NCBI GenBank assembly: GCA_036322835.1
Contig: AP027304.1
Coordinates: forward strand, 2,170,001 to 2,234,000
DNA from: Tenuifilaceae bacterium CYCD
GTDB taxonomy: Bacteria; Bacteroidota; Bacteroidia; Bacteroidales; Tenuifilaceae
Length of the DNA: 64,000 nucleotides
Direction: 5' to 3'
This document shows positions 7,916-17,409 of this stretch, one piece after another (the first letter of the stretch is position 1; every line of letters starts with the position of its first letter). The notes under the pieces were generated by a model. The model was not told where the DNA came from. It saw only the letters and a list, made by a program, of their open reading frames with translations, and did no database searches. Both the position numbers and the translations under genes were made by a program.

Positions 7916-8935
7916 ATGCAAAGCATATATATAAACGGGCTAGGTAATATCTCAATTCAGAATACATTTCCAGAACCATCATTGGAATCTAAACTTGATT
8001 TTGAATCGAACCATATAAGGTGTGTTGAACCCGATTTTACGAAATACATTAATCCGGTGGCAATTCGCAGGATGAGCAAAATTGTACGACGGGCAATTGC
8101 TACCGCAAAAAAATCGTTGGAGGAGGCTCAAATCGAGATGCCCGATGCAATTGTTTCGGGAACTGGACTCGGGTGCATTGAGGATACCGAGAAGTTCTTG
8201 GTTTCGATGATTCGGGATAATGAACAATTTCTGCAACCCACCCATTTCATTCAGTCAACCCACAATACAATAAGTTCGCAGATTGCCATTCTGCTCAAGT
8301 GCAATGGCTACAATAGCACATATGCTCATTTAGGATTATCGTTTGATAGTGCGCTTTACGATGCATACCTTCAGTTCCAACTAAGTCAAATTAAGACCGC
8401 ACTTGTTGGTGCTTACGATGAAATGACACCTGCATACTACGAACTTTTAAGGAAGGCTGGTGTTTGGAATGGTTGTTTTGCAGGCGAGGGAAGTATTTCA
8501 ATTGCTATGTCGGTGGAGAAAAAGCCTTCGGCTTACTGCTCTATTAAAAATATGATAATGTTCTCGCAACAACCCAGTAATGCTAAGTTAGAGCAACGTG
8601 TTTTGGATTTTATCAAAGCCAGTAATCTGTCGATTGATGAAGTTGATGCTGTGATTCTTAGCAATAGCGGTAACTCCGAGAATGATGAGGTAATTAACTC
8701 CTTACGCAAAGGAGTGTTTGCCGATACAGCGCAAGTAACCTACAAGAATATCTCTGGCGAGTTTTACTCATCCTCTGCTTTTGGATTTTGGCTTGCAGCA
8801 ATATGCCTAAAACAGCAAAGTATACCAGACTATTTGGTTTTGAAAGGGAATGTGAATAAGCCTTTAAAGAATATTCTGGTGCATAATCACTCGTTGAATA
8901 GAGGTCACTCATTAATACTACTATCGTCATGCTAA
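7916..8935 (+). CDS. chain-length-factor-like ketosynthase homologue without active Cys
   Basis: 339-residue ketosynthase-fold protein. The N-terminal part (KYINPVAIRRMSKIVRRAIATAKKSL, IVSGTGLGCIEDTEKFL) matches ketosynthases, but the nucleophile elbow reads AHLGLSFDSAL (about 137-147) with no Cys, and the NAHGT and GHT histidine motifs are absent. This is the pattern of chain length factors, which pair with an active ketosynthase and set polyene length. It is 5 nt after the active ketosynthase and overlaps the next gene by 7 nt. A role like ApeC is inferred from family and position. Confidence 0.82.
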   Translation: MQSIYINGLGNISIQNTFPEPSLESKLDFESNHIRCVEPDFTKYINPVAIRRMSKIVRRAIATAKKSLEEAQIEMPDAIVSGTGLGCIEDTEKFLVSMIRDNEQFLQPTHFIQSTHNTISSQIAILLKCNGYNSTYAHLGLSFDSALYDAYLQFQLSQIKTALVGAYDEMTPAYYELLRKAGVWNGCFAGEGSISIAMSVEKKPSAYCSIKNMIMFSQQPSNAKLEQRVLDFIKASNLSIDEVDAVILSNSGNSENDEVINSLRKGVFADTAQVTYKNISGEFYSSSAFGFWLAAICLKQQSIPDYLVLKGNVNKPLKNILVHNHSLNRGHSLILLSSC

Positions 8936-9285
8936 AATTGGTAGGATTGGTAAGCGTTCAAAGCATCTTTTTAGTTGCTTCGCAAATATTTCTAAAAATG
9001 GCTCTGGCCAGTTTTGGAACTTTTGAATGGACCCTTCGGTATTTTAAGAACGTGTTTACCAACATTCCTTTTGCTCTATCGGGCATTAGCATAGCGGTGG
9101 CTTCACTGCTATGGGTTTACATCCTAAAGCATTTCGAGTTTAGTGTTGCATATCCGCTAATCAGCATCAGTTATATTTTTGGACTGTTGGCGGCGTATTT
9201 TATTTTTCACGAGAATATTCCCGCAACACGCTGGTTGGGCGCATTTATTATAGTGATTGGAGTTTACTTTATTACCAAAAAGTAG
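8929..9285 (+). CDS. SMR/EamA-like four-helix membrane protein
   Basis: 118-residue integral membrane protein with four hydrophobic segments (about 2-28, 40-62, 68-92 and 97-116). Length and the pattern PLISISYIFGLLAAYFIFHENIPATRWLGAFIIVIGVYFI match small multidrug resistance/half-EamA transporters such as the ArnE/ArnF type, which move lipid-linked substrates across the inner membrane. It overlaps the chain-length-factor gene by 7 nt and is followed by lolA 8 nt later. In this cluster it may flip a lipid-linked intermediate; that is inference. Confidence 0.8.
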   Translation: MLKLVGLVSVQSIFLVASQIFLKMALASFGTFEWTLRYFKNVFTNIPFALSGISIAVASLLWVYILKHFEFSVAYPLISISYIFGLLAAYFIFHENIPATRWLGAFIIVIGVYFITKK

Positions 9286-9292
9286 TTTTGAA

Positions 9293-9940
9293 ATGAAAAG
9301 TATTATATCTACACTTCTTTGCTCAATTTTATTTGTGCTTTATTCCAATGCGCAGGGCGTATTTAAACCTGTTGACGAGAAAAATATTGTTTTAATTACA
9401 GATAAATTAAAGGCATCAACGCAAAGCGTTAAGAGTTTACAAACCGACTTTGTGCAGAGCAAAACCATCTCGGTTTTAGAGGAAACAATTGAGTCGAAGG
9501 GTGTGATGTACTATAAATCGCCAGGGTCAATTCGTTGGGAATACCTATCGCCAAATCAGTATATTTTTGTTGTAAACAATCAGAAGATTAGCGTAAAGGC
9601 TGGCGAGTCAGCAACAAAAAAGTTTGATGCAAATGCTAACCGATTCTCCAAGGAGATAAGTGATATAATGCTTTCGGGGATTAACGGGATGGAAATTATG
9701 GAATCCAAAAAGTTCACCCCGGTTTTTTTGAGCAGCGATAGGCAAATCTGCATTCAGCTAACTCCTGTAAAGCGGCAGATGCGGCAGATGCTATCGCAAA
9801 TCTCATTCTTTTTCGATATCAATACCTATGCAATTCAATCCATCGAAATGCTTGATGGAAATGGCGATAAAACCCAAATTCGATTTGTAAATAAGAAAGA
9901 AAACATACCTGTGGATGATGAAAAGTTTACTATCAATTAG
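9293..9940 (+). CDS. LolA-like outer-membrane lipoprotein carrier protein
   Basis: 215-residue periplasmic protein with an N-terminal signal peptide (residues 1-21, ending SNAQ). The body has the LolA fold signature: KASTQSVKSLQTDFVQSKTI near 30-50, SKGVMYYKSPGSIRWEY near 62-78, and later IRFVNKKENIPVDDEKFTIN at the end. LolA family members shield acyl chains while carrying lipoproteins; versions encoded in aryl polyene/flexirubin clusters probably carry the hydrophobic pigment to the outer membrane. I chose the ATG at 9293 rather than an in-frame ATG at 9257 because 9293 begins a clean signal peptide and does not overlap the previous gene. Confidence 0.88.
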   Translation: MKSIISTLLCSILFVLYSNAQGVFKPVDEKNIVLITDKLKASTQSVKSLQTDFVQSKTISVLEETIESKGVMYYKSPGSIRWEYLSPNQYIFVVNNQKISVKAGESATKKFDANANRFSKEISDIMLSGINGMEIMESKKFTPVFLSSDRQICIQLTPVKRQMRQMLSQISFFFDINTYAIQSIEMLDGNGDKTQIRFVNKKENIPVDDEKFTIN

Positions 9941-10280
9941 CTCAATCAATACTACTACCGATAGCCAGTTTGACGCACAGGTTGTTATTGACGAGAATCA
10001 CGAAATACTTAAAGCCCACTTTCCAAACTTTCCTATTGTACCCGGTGCTTGTTTGATAGACTGTGCAAAGGATATTGTTGAAACGTATTTTAAGTCAGCA
10101 TATCGGTTGGTTTCGGTAAAGAATGTGAAATTCCTTCAAATTGTAAACCCTCAAAAAATTACCAGTTTGCAATATTTGTGTACACATCAGGAGATTGATG
10201 GGGAGTTGAGGGCTAACTATACAATATCCTCAAAGGATGAGATCGTGTCAAAATTAAGTTTAGTATTTATTAAAGCATAG
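9915..10280 (+). CDS. hotdog-fold dehydratase-like protein (FabA/FabZ type)
   Basis: 121-residue single-hotdog protein. HFPNFPIVPG (about residues 35-44) is the FabZ active-site loop with the catalytic His. The position of the catalytic Glu in FabZ (LEAMAQ) reads IDCAKD here, so the Glu is replaced by Asp and the AQ is lost. The second hotdog protein of the cluster (22954) shows the opposite pattern: it keeps the ENIAQ Glu but lacks the His loop. The two may form a mixed dehydratase. The start (ATG 9915 or 9918) lies inside the end of lolA, a 26-nt overlap. Confidence 0.82.
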   Translation: MMKSLLSISSINTTTDSQFDAQVVIDENHEILKAHFPNFPIVPGACLIDCAKDIVETYFKSAYRLVSVKNVKFLQIVNPQKITSLQYLCTHQEIDGELRANYTISSKDEIVSKLSLVFIKA

Positions 10281-11063
10281 ATGGAACCTATAACAGTTAA
10301 GCGATTAATGGCCGATTATGGTTGCTGTGTGATTATTCCAACATACAACAATGCATCTACAATTGCAGCTGTTATTGAATCGGTTTTAGCTTACACTTCC
10401 GATGTTTTTGTGGTGAACGATGGCGCTACCGATACAACGCCTCTTGTTATTGAAGGGTATAGGAATAGAGTGCAAGTGGTTTCCTACTCGGTAAACAGGG
10501 GTAAAGCTTATGCATTACGTCAAGGTTTTCTTGCTGCGCGCAAGGCTGGGTTTAAGTATGCTATAACAATAGATTCCGATGGTCAGCATTTTGCCAAGGA
10601 TATAGAACTATTTATAAGTAAACTTAACGAAGGCGATAGAATAGTTTGGGTTGGAAGTAGATTCTTGACACAGGAGAACATGCCCAAGAAAAATACCTTT
10701 GCCAATAAGTTCTCAAATTTTTGGTTTGCATTGCAGACCTTGAATAGGTTGCCTGATACACAATCGGGTTATAGACTTTATCCTTTGGTATCAGTTGCCA
10801 AAATAAAACTTTTTGGGTATCGTTACGAGGGGGAATTGGAACTGCTGGTTAGGTTGGCTTGGCGTGGTGTTAAGGCAAAGCCTTTACCCATATCGGTTTA
10901 CTATGCCCCCGAGGGAGAGCGGGTAAGCCATTTCCGTCCAACAAAGGATTTTTTTAGGATCAGCGTTTTGAATACTTTCCTAACCATTTTGGCTTTTGTT
11001 TATGGTTACCCATCTATGTTGTTTTATTCCATAAAACGGAAATTAAGTAGAAAAGGATTATGA
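10281..11063 (+). CDS. family 2 glycosyltransferase (DPM1-like)
   Basis: 260-residue GT-A-fold glycosyltransferase. CCVIIPTYNNASTI (about 12-25) is the nucleotide-binding start, VVNDGATDTT follows, and DSDGQH (about 95-100) is the DxD-type metal/sugar-nucleotide site. SGYRLYP near 160 is typical of the dolichol-phosphate mannosyltransferase-like group. It begins immediately after the preceding stop and overlaps the exporter gene by 4 nt (ATGA), so it is translationally coupled. In flexirubin-type clusters a GT2 gene is normally present and is thought to glycosylate the lipid to which the pigment is bound. Confidence 0.88.
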   Translation: MEPITVKRLMADYGCCVIIPTYNNASTIAAVIESVLAYTSDVFVVNDGATDTTPLVIEGYRNRVQVVSYSVNRGKAYALRQGFLAARKAGFKYAITIDSDGQHFAKDIELFISKLNEGDRIVWVGSRFLTQENMPKKNTFANKFSNFWFALQTLNRLPDTQSGYRLYPLVSVAKIKLFGYRYEGELELLVRLAWRGVKAKPLPISVYYAPEGERVSHFRPTKDFFRISVLNTFLTILAFVYGYPSMLFYSIKRKLSRKGL

Positions 11064-14000
11064 CCGATTTGTTCTTGAAAATATATAAGTACCTGAAGGT
11101 GCGGCGAGTTCTTCGCTGGGCTTTGCTTTTGGTTAGTTTTGCAGTTATAGGTTTTGGTGCTTTTAATATTAAGCTCGAGGAGAACGTTGCCAACTTTTTG
11201 CCGAGGAGTGAGGAGAACGAAAAGATCAACTTTGTTTACCAGAATAGCCAGATTGCCGATAAAATAGTTGTCCGAATTTACCAGCCCGACTCCACAACGG
11301 ATGTTGATAGGGATATGCTCATCGATGCCTCGGAGTATTTTGTGGAAAGCGTTAAAGAACTCGATGGTGACGACATCAAGAGCGTGCTTTACAAGGTTGA
11401 ACAGGAAAAACTGCTCGAGATATCCGATTTTATCACCAAGAATCTGCCTTACTTCATGGTTGAGGCGGACTATGAACGTTTAGATTCGATGCTCACCAAT
11501 GATGCGGTTCTGAACACTTTACAAAAGGACAAGGATTTGCTGGTATCGCCAATGGGAATGGTGCTGAAAAGCAATATCGTAAACGATCCGCTCCATATAT
11601 CTGCATCAATACTGAAAAAACTGGAAAAGTTTAAGGTGTCGGATAGTTACGAAACCTATAACGATTACATCTTTTCAAAAAATGGAAAAGAACTAATCGT
11701 ACTAATTTCATCGGTTTACCAAAGTAGCGATACCGAAAATAATAAGAAGTTGCTGGCTGCCATCGGTAGTTCCATTAATAAAACAAAATCAGAATTTAAA
11801 AACGCGGTAGACTTGGGCTTTTTTGCCGCTGCCGATGTTGCGTTAACAAATGCTAGCCAAATCAAGAATGATAGTTACTTATCCATTACAATTTCGTTGG
11901 TGCTGATACTTATTCTGCTATGGTTTTACTTTAAGAGCTTTAGGTCAATGTTCCTTATTGCTATGCCTGTGGTTTTTGGAGCGCTGTTTTCGCTTGCCAT
12001 TCTCGCAGTTGTTAAAGGAACTATCTCGGCCATTGCAATTGGTGCTGGTTCAATAATATTTGGGATTGCGGTAAACTACTCGCTGCATTTTATTGCGCAT
12101 CATAAGCATAGCGGAAGTCCATTGTTGGTTCTTAAAGATTTGGTTTCTCCGTTGACGGTTGGAAGTTTTACAACCGTTGCAGCATTTCTGAGTTTGATGT
12201 TTATTAGTGCAGTATCGATGAGAGATTTTGGCCTTTTCGCTGCATTTACCCTGATTGGTAGCATTTTGTTTGTGTTGATTTTCCTTCCGCACTTTGTGAG
12301 CGCAGAAACGGTACATCCAAACCATAGCAATCCTAATTTTTTCGATAGGATCACTGAGTACAGGCTGGAGAAAAACAAAATACTTGTTGCCATTACAATT
12401 GTCGGCAGTTTTGTTTTGGTTTTCTTTTCCGGTAGAACTGGATTTAACACCAACCTGCAATCGATAAACTACATGACCAAGGAGCAGAAGGCTGAGTTTG
12501 CAAGGTTGAATAAGTTAACCGATTTAGGCGAAAAAACTTACTATCTAGTTTCCGAAGGTAAAACGTTGGACGAAGCGTTAGCCAATTACGAGTATGTTGC
12601 AAATGGGAAACTCGACTCGCTTGTCAAGTGTGGTGATGTGACTAAGGTGAATGGAGTTGGTGATCTTTTGCCATCATCTGAAATTCAGAAGAAAAAAATA
12701 GAGCGGTGGAACTCGTTTTGGAGTAATAAACGCGACAACCTGATTCAAACCTTCGAAAAACAGTCTAAGTCCTTAGGCTTTAAGGTTGGTGCATTTTCAA
12801 ATTTTTATGATGTTTTAAAAACCGATTATACCGTCCAGTCGCAAAACTATTTCGATATACTAACTGAGAGTTTTACTAAGGATTATTTGATAGAAACGCC
12901 CCAACGCGCTATGGTTGTCTCGCTTATATCACTGAAAGAGGATAACCAAGAGGCTGGGCTAGCATCAATTGAGAGCGCTTCTGATAAAAGTTTTGTGTTC
13001 GATAGGGCATCCATTGCCCACAAGATGGTGAAATCGCTTTCGTCCGATTTTAATATTGTCCTTTACGTATCGGGTCTGTTGGTCTTGGTGTTTTTAACCA
13101 TTTCGTTCGGAAGGTTTGAGTTGAGTTTTATCGCATTCCTTCCCATGTTTTTAAGCTGGATATGGATTCTCGGAATAATGGCAATGTTTGATATTCAATT
13201 CAATATTGTAAACATTATTTTGGCCACGTTTATCTTTGGTTTGGGCGACGATTACACCATTTTTATGATGGATGGTTTAATGGGTGAATACGCATATAAC
13301 AAAAAGATGCTGAGCCTTCATAAGAATACCATTGCACTTTCGGCAATTACCATGTTTGTTGGCATTGGAACATTAATTTTTGCAAAGCACCCAGCAATGC
13401 GATCGTTGGCTCAGGTTACCATCATTGGTATGGCATCGGTAATATTCATAACATACATTATTCCTCCGCTTTTGTTCAACTGCTTAACTCACAAGAAGGG
13501 TCGTAAACGGCTCATTCCAATCACTATAAAAAACTATGCAGGTACGGTTTATGCCTTTGTGGCTTTTTTGATTGGTAGTTTGGTGTTAAGTATTATTGGG
13601 TTTTGCCTGTTGACAATAGGGCGAAGAACTCCTAAAAACAAGTTGCGATACCACAAAACTCTGCGCTGGACAGCACGCTATGTAGTTTATCGAATGCCTT
13701 TTGTAAAAACTAAAGTGATAAATGAATTTAACGAGAAGTTCGATAAACCAGCCATTATAGTTGCAAATCATCAATCGCATATCGATTTAATGTTTATGAT
13801 GATGCTAAACCCCAAGTTAATCATTTTAACTAATCAGTGGGTTTGGCGCTCTCCATTCTACGGAGGTATTATTCGTTACGCCGATTTTTACCCTGTTGCC
13901 AATGGAATTGAGAACAGTATTGATAGATTAAAACCAATGGTGGAGCTAGGATACTCCATCGTTATTTTCCCTGAAGGAACTCGTTCGGAAACAGGTTACA

Positions 14001-14620
14001 TTAATCGTTTCCATAAAGGTGCTTTCTTTTTGGCCGAGAAGTTAGGCTTGGATATTCTTCCTGTTATAACCCACGGTATTGGATTTGCGCTGCCCAAATC
14101 GGAACTTATGCTCCGCAAGTCGAATGTCTCTGTAAAAATTCTGGAGAGAATATCACCTTCGGATAATCAGTATGGCGTTGATTATGTTGAGCGGAGCAAA
14201 CAGATTCGAAAACTATTCAAGGCCGAATATCAAAAGTTATGCGTTGAGAATGAAACGCCCGATTACTACTCAAATCTGGTAATTCATAATTATGTCTATA
14301 AAGGAGCCTCAATTGAAAAAGAGGCGCGGATAACGCTGAAAAAACATGGAAATTTCGCTAGTGTTATCAACCAACTACCTGATTCAGGGAAAGTAATTGT
14401 AATTAACTGTGGAATTGGCGTTTTTCCATTGATGCTAGCATTGGTGAAAAAAGGTTTGCAGGTTGAGGCCTACGATGAGTCCGAGGAGAATGTTGCTTTA
14501 GCAAGAAACTGCCGGTCGGTTCCTGAGAATTTGAATTACACTTTGGAATTACCATTTAATATTGATCAATCAAAGCAATTGTTAACTATTGATGAGATGA
14601 AAATTTATGTATCCGAGTAA
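11060..14620 (+). CDS. MMPL/RND-type exporter fused to acyltransferase and methyltransferase-like tail
   Basis: 1186-residue three-part protein. (1) Residues 1 to about 810: an MMPL/RND-like exporter with one N-terminal helix, a large periplasmic loop, five helices (about 275-415), then the same pattern again (helices about 440 and 665-800); GLGDDYTIFMMDG near 727 is the acidic transmembrane motif. (2) After an extra helix (about 830-852), residues about 880-1090 are a PlsC-like acyltransferase with NHQSHID (903-909, H-x4-D) and FPEGTRSETG (970-979). (3) The tail has VIVINCGIGVFPLML (1112-1126) and VEAYDESEENVALAR, a SAM-methyltransferase-like Rossmann start, but only about 75 residues remain, so it is probably incomplete. 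Fusing exporter and acyltransferase suggests acyl transfer coupled to export. Confidence 0.92.
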   Translation: MTDLFLKIYKYLKVRRVLRWALLLVSFAVIGFGAFNIKLEENVANFLPRSEENEKINFVYQNSQIADKIVVRIYQPDSTTDVDRDMLIDASEYFVESVKELDGDDIKSVLYKVEQEKLLEISDFITKNLPYFMVEADYERLDSMLTNDAVLNTLQKDKDLLVSPMGMVLKSNIVNDPLHISASILKKLEKFKVSDSYETYNDYIFSKNGKELIVLISSVYQSSDTENNKKLLAAIGSSINKTKSEFKNAVDLGFFAAADVALTNASQIKNDSYLSITISLVLILILLWFYFKSFRSMFLIAMPVVFGALFSLAILAVVKGTISAIAIGAGSIIFGIAVNYSLHFIAHHKHSGSPLLVLKDLVSPLTVGSFTTVAAFLSLMFISAVSMRDFGLFAAFTLIGSILFVLIFLPHFVSAETVHPNHSNPNFFDRITEYRLEKNKILVAITIVGSFVLVFFSGRTGFNTNLQSINYMTKEQKAEFARLNKLTDLGEKTYYLVSEGKTLDEALANYEYVANGKLDSLVKCGDVTKVNGVGDLLPSSEIQKKKIERWNSFWSNKRDNLIQTFEKQSKSLGFKVGAFSNFYDVLKTDYTVQSQNYFDILTESFTKDYLIETPQRAMVVSLISLKEDNQEAGLASIESASDKSFVFDRASIAHKMVKSLSSDFNIVLYVSGLLVLVFLTISFGRFELSFIAFLPMFLSWIWILGIMAMFDIQFNIVNIILATFIFGLGDDYTIFMMDGLMGEYAYNKKMLSLHKNTIALSAITMFVGIGTLIFAKHPAMRSLAQVTIIGMASVIFITYIIPPLLFNCLTHKKGRKRLIPITIKNYAGTVYAFVAFLIGSLVLSIIGFCLLTIGRRTPKNKLRYHKTLRWTARYVVYRMPFVKTKVINEFNEKFDKPAIIVANHQSHIDLMFMMMLNPKLIILTNQWVWRSPFYGGIIRYADFYPVANGIENSIDRLKPMVELGYSIVIFPEGTRSETGYINRFHKGAFFLAEKLGLDILPVITHGIGFALPKSELMLRKSNVSVKILERISPSDNQYGVDYVERSKQIRKLFKAEYQKLCVENETPDYYSNLVIHNYVYKGASIEKEARITLKKHGNFASVINQLPDSGKVIVINCGIGVFPLMLALVKKGLQVEAYDESEENVALARNCRSVPENLNYTLELPFNIDQSKQLLTIDEMKIYVSE

Positions 14621-16115
14621 CGGAAAATATGATGTTGTAATAATTGGCAGCGGCCTTGGCGGCTTGCTTTGTGGCTATATTCTCTTCAGGAATGGATACA
14701 AAGTGGCAATATTTGAGAAGAACGCACAGATTGGTGGATGTCTACAAACATTCAAACGGAATGGTGTTAAGTTCGATACGGGCATGCACTACGTGGGTAG
14801 TCTTGATGAGGGTCAAATGCTCAACAAGGTTTGGAAGTATTTAAACCTATTTGAGGATGTTAAGTTAAGCAAACTCGACCCTTCGGGATTCGATATAATT
14901 TCCATAGCAGGGAAACGCTACCGTTTTGCGGCGGGTTTCGATAATTATGTAAAGGGTTTATGCGAAAGGTTTCCTGACGAAAAAGAGAGCATCGAAAAGT
15001 ATGTGGAGGCCGTAAGAACTATTGGGAAATCTTCGCCCTTGTACAACCTGCAAAGGCCACACGATAATCTTTACATCGAATCCGATTATTTTAAGAAAAG
15101 CGTAAATGAGTTTATTAACGGAATAGTTTCCAATGAAGAGTTAAGGAATGTGCTTGTTGGTAATCTTCCGCTTTATGCAGGCGAAAGGAATAGAACCCCA
15201 ATTTATGTTCATGCGCTAATTCAGAATTTTTATATTCAGAGTGCATTCCGGATTATTGGTGGTGGCGATGCCGTTTCCTCATCTCTGGCAAAATCCATTC
15301 GAAAAATGGGCGGTGAGATTTTTAACAACTCAGAGGTGACACATATTAACTGCAACGATGAAAAGGCGGTTTCAATAACTCTTAAAAATGGTGAAATAGT
15401 AGAAGGCGAAAAGTTCATATCCAATATACACCCGCAGAGCACCTTGGATATGATTAATAGTAAGTTGATACGGAAGGCTTATCGCGATAGGGTTTCTGGC
15501 TTAGAGAATACTGTTTCAAATTTTACGGTTTACATTCTTTTCAAGAAGAATTCAGTTCCGTACCATAATTTCAACTATTACCATTTCGATGAGCCTGATG
15601 TGTGGAAAAGTAAAGATTTCACTTTGGAGAACATCGAGAAAAGTTATTTCTATATTCACCAGTGCGACGAGGAAAATCAGAAATATGCACGAGCTGCATC
15701 GGTTATTTGCTATATGAAGTATAGTGATGTGGCAAAATGGGAAGGAACCAAACTTGGTAAGCGTGGTAAGGATTACGAGGAGTTTAAGGAGCAAATTGCT
15801 AAACGATTACTGGCAAAACTCGAACAGGCGTTTCCTAATACCATAGATAATATTGAGGCCTACTATACTTCTACTCCTTTAACATATTTTGATTACACAG
15901 CAACCAAGGAGGGATCGATGTATGGCGTTTTACGCGATGTAAATTCCCCTTCGAGCACAATGGTGTCGCAGCGAACAAAGATTCCTAATATGTTTTTAAC
16001 CGGACAAAATATTAACTCTCATGGGGTTTTGGGTGTTACTATTGGTGCACTCATTACCTGCGCCGAGTTTGTTGGAATAAATAAAATTATTGATGATATT
16101 AACAATGCAAAATAA
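14607..16115 (+). CDS. FAD-dependent oxidoreductase, phytoene desaturase/retinol saturase-like
   Basis: 502-residue flavoprotein. The dinucleotide-binding motif VVIIGSGLGGLLCGYIL (about 10-26) and the following acidic FEK...GGCLQTF segment are standard for CrtI/retinol-saturase relatives; GQNINSHGVLGVTIGA near the C-terminus is the second FAD-binding motif. Such enzymes desaturate, isomerise or saturate conjugated chains, which fits a polyene pathway. The gene starts 14 nt inside the end of the exporter gene, so it is coupled to it. The exact reaction cannot be told from sequence. Confidence 0.9.
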   Translation: MYPSNGKYDVVIIGSGLGGLLCGYILFRNGYKVAIFEKNAQIGGCLQTFKRNGVKFDTGMHYVGSLDEGQMLNKVWKYLNLFEDVKLSKLDPSGFDIISIAGKRYRFAAGFDNYVKGLCERFPDEKESIEKYVEAVRTIGKSSPLYNLQRPHDNLYIESDYFKKSVNEFINGIVSNEELRNVLVGNLPLYAGERNRTPIYVHALIQNFYIQSAFRIIGGGDAVSSSLAKSIRKMGGEIFNNSEVTHINCNDEKAVSITLKNGEIVEGEKFISNIHPQSTLDMINSKLIRKAYRDRVSGLENTVSNFTVYILFKKNSVPYHNFNYYHFDEPDVWKSKDFTLENIEKSYFYIHQCDEENQKYARAASVICYMKYSDVAKWEGTKLGKRGKDYEEFKEQIAKRLLAKLEQAFPNTIDNIEAYYTSTPLTYFDYTATKEGSMYGVLRDVNSPSSTMVSQRTKIPNMFLTGQNINSHGVLGVTIGALITCAEFVGINKIIDDINNAK

Positions 16116-16122
16116 TAGATCT

Positions 16123-17394
16123 ATGAAGTTTAAACTGATTTACCCACGGTGGAAAAAGCTCGAAGGCCAAACCACATTTACACTTCCTCCTCATGGACCA
16201 GTGGTAATGGCTGCTGCTTTGCCATCGTATGTTGAAGTGTCGTTTACCGATGAGAATGTTGAAGAAATAAATTTCGACGAGGAGTGCGATTTTGTTGGTA
16301 TTTCAACTATGTTGAGTACACAAATAAAGAGAGGATGGGAGATTGCTACGGAGTATCGTAAGCGTGGGAAAAAAGTAATTTTTGGTGGAATTTCCACCAT
16401 GCTCCATGCCGAGGAAACTATGCAGTATGCCGATTCTGTATTCCTTGGTGAGGCTGAAGGTAGAATGGAAGAGGTTTTTGATGATTTCAGGAATAATAGG
16501 CTGAAGAAGGTTTACAACTTTATGCTTCAGCATCCCGATATTGGATTGGTTGGACCTGCCCGTAGAGATATTCTTAAGCGCGAACTTTATAACCACAAGG
16601 GTGTTCAGATGGTAGATTTATTCCATGCTTCACGCGGATGTCGTTACTCATGTTACCCATGTGCCGTATCGTATTTGGGCGGACGTCAATTCCGTCCTCG
16701 TCCCATCGATAAGTCAATTGAGGAGTTGAATACAATTCAGAATAATCGATTATTCATTGTGGATAACTCCTTGGCGCAAAACACCGAGTGGGAAATGCAG
16801 CTTTTTAAGGAGATGATTCCTTTGAAGAAAAAATGGATTAGCCATACTATCGAGGACGATCCAAAAGTGCTAGATCTTGCTGCGCAGGCAGGTGCATGGT
16901 ATGTTTATCAGGCAGTATTCGATACCTCCGATTACATAAAGGAGCGTATAAAAAAATACCACGATCATGGAATCGGTGTGGAGGGTACAATTCTTTTGGG
17001 TCTCGACGATCAAACCGAGGATGATATTAAGCGACTAATCGATTTCTTGCTGGAGATTGACTTGGATCTTGCCGAATTTACAGTTCTTACTCCATTCCCA
17101 CATACTAAAGTGTACGATGATTTAATGCGCCAAGGTCGCATATTCGATCACGACTGGAATAACTATAACGCTGGAAAGGTTGTTTATCAACCTAAAAATA
17201 TGACTCCTCAACGATTGCAGGAACTCTACAACTATGCTTGGGACACATTCTATAAGGATGAGACTCAAGAGCAAAAGATGTTCAATTTATTTGCAAAAGT
17301 GCTACTCCGCGAGATGCAGGATAATACTTACGTTCCTCGCGATAGAAAGCTTGTGAATAAAACATTTGGTAAGGATGTAGTTAGAAATAAATAG
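16123..17394 (+). CDS. radical SAM protein with B12-binding-like N-terminal domain
   Basis: 423-residue radical SAM enzyme. The [4Fe-4S] ligands are C173, C177 and C180 in GCRYSCYPC. Residues 1-130 look like the Rossmann-type domain of B12-binding radical SAM proteins (PPHGPVVMAAALP, DFVGISTML, KKVIFGGIST, VFLGEAEG), but the classical DxHxxG cobalamin ligand is not seen, so base-off cobalamin binding is doubtful. I chose ATG 16123 (MKFKLIYPRW) because it falls 7 nt after the preceding stop; two upstream ATGs would overlap the oxidoreductase gene. Substrate unknown; methylation or another radical modification of the pigment is a guess. Confidence 0.88.
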   Translation: MKFKLIYPRWKKLEGQTTFTLPPHGPVVMAAALPSYVEVSFTDENVEEINFDEECDFVGISTMLSTQIKRGWEIATEYRKRGKKVIFGGISTMLHAEETMQYADSVFLGEAEGRMEEVFDDFRNNRLKKVYNFMLQHPDIGLVGPARRDILKRELYNHKGVQMVDLFHASRGCRYSCYPCAVSYLGGRQFRPRPIDKSIEELNTIQNNRLFIVDNSLAQNTEWEMQLFKEMIPLKKKWISHTIEDDPKVLDLAAQAGAWYVYQAVFDTSDYIKERIKKYHDHGIGVEGTILLGLDDQTEDDIKRLIDFLLEIDLDLAEFTVLTPFPHTKVYDDLMRQGRIFDHDWNNYNAGKVVYQPKNMTPQRLQELYNYAWDTFYKDETQEQKMFNLFAKVLLREMQDNTYVPRDRKLVNKTFGKDVVRNK

Positions 17395-17409
17395 AAAACG
17401 ATAAGTCAA

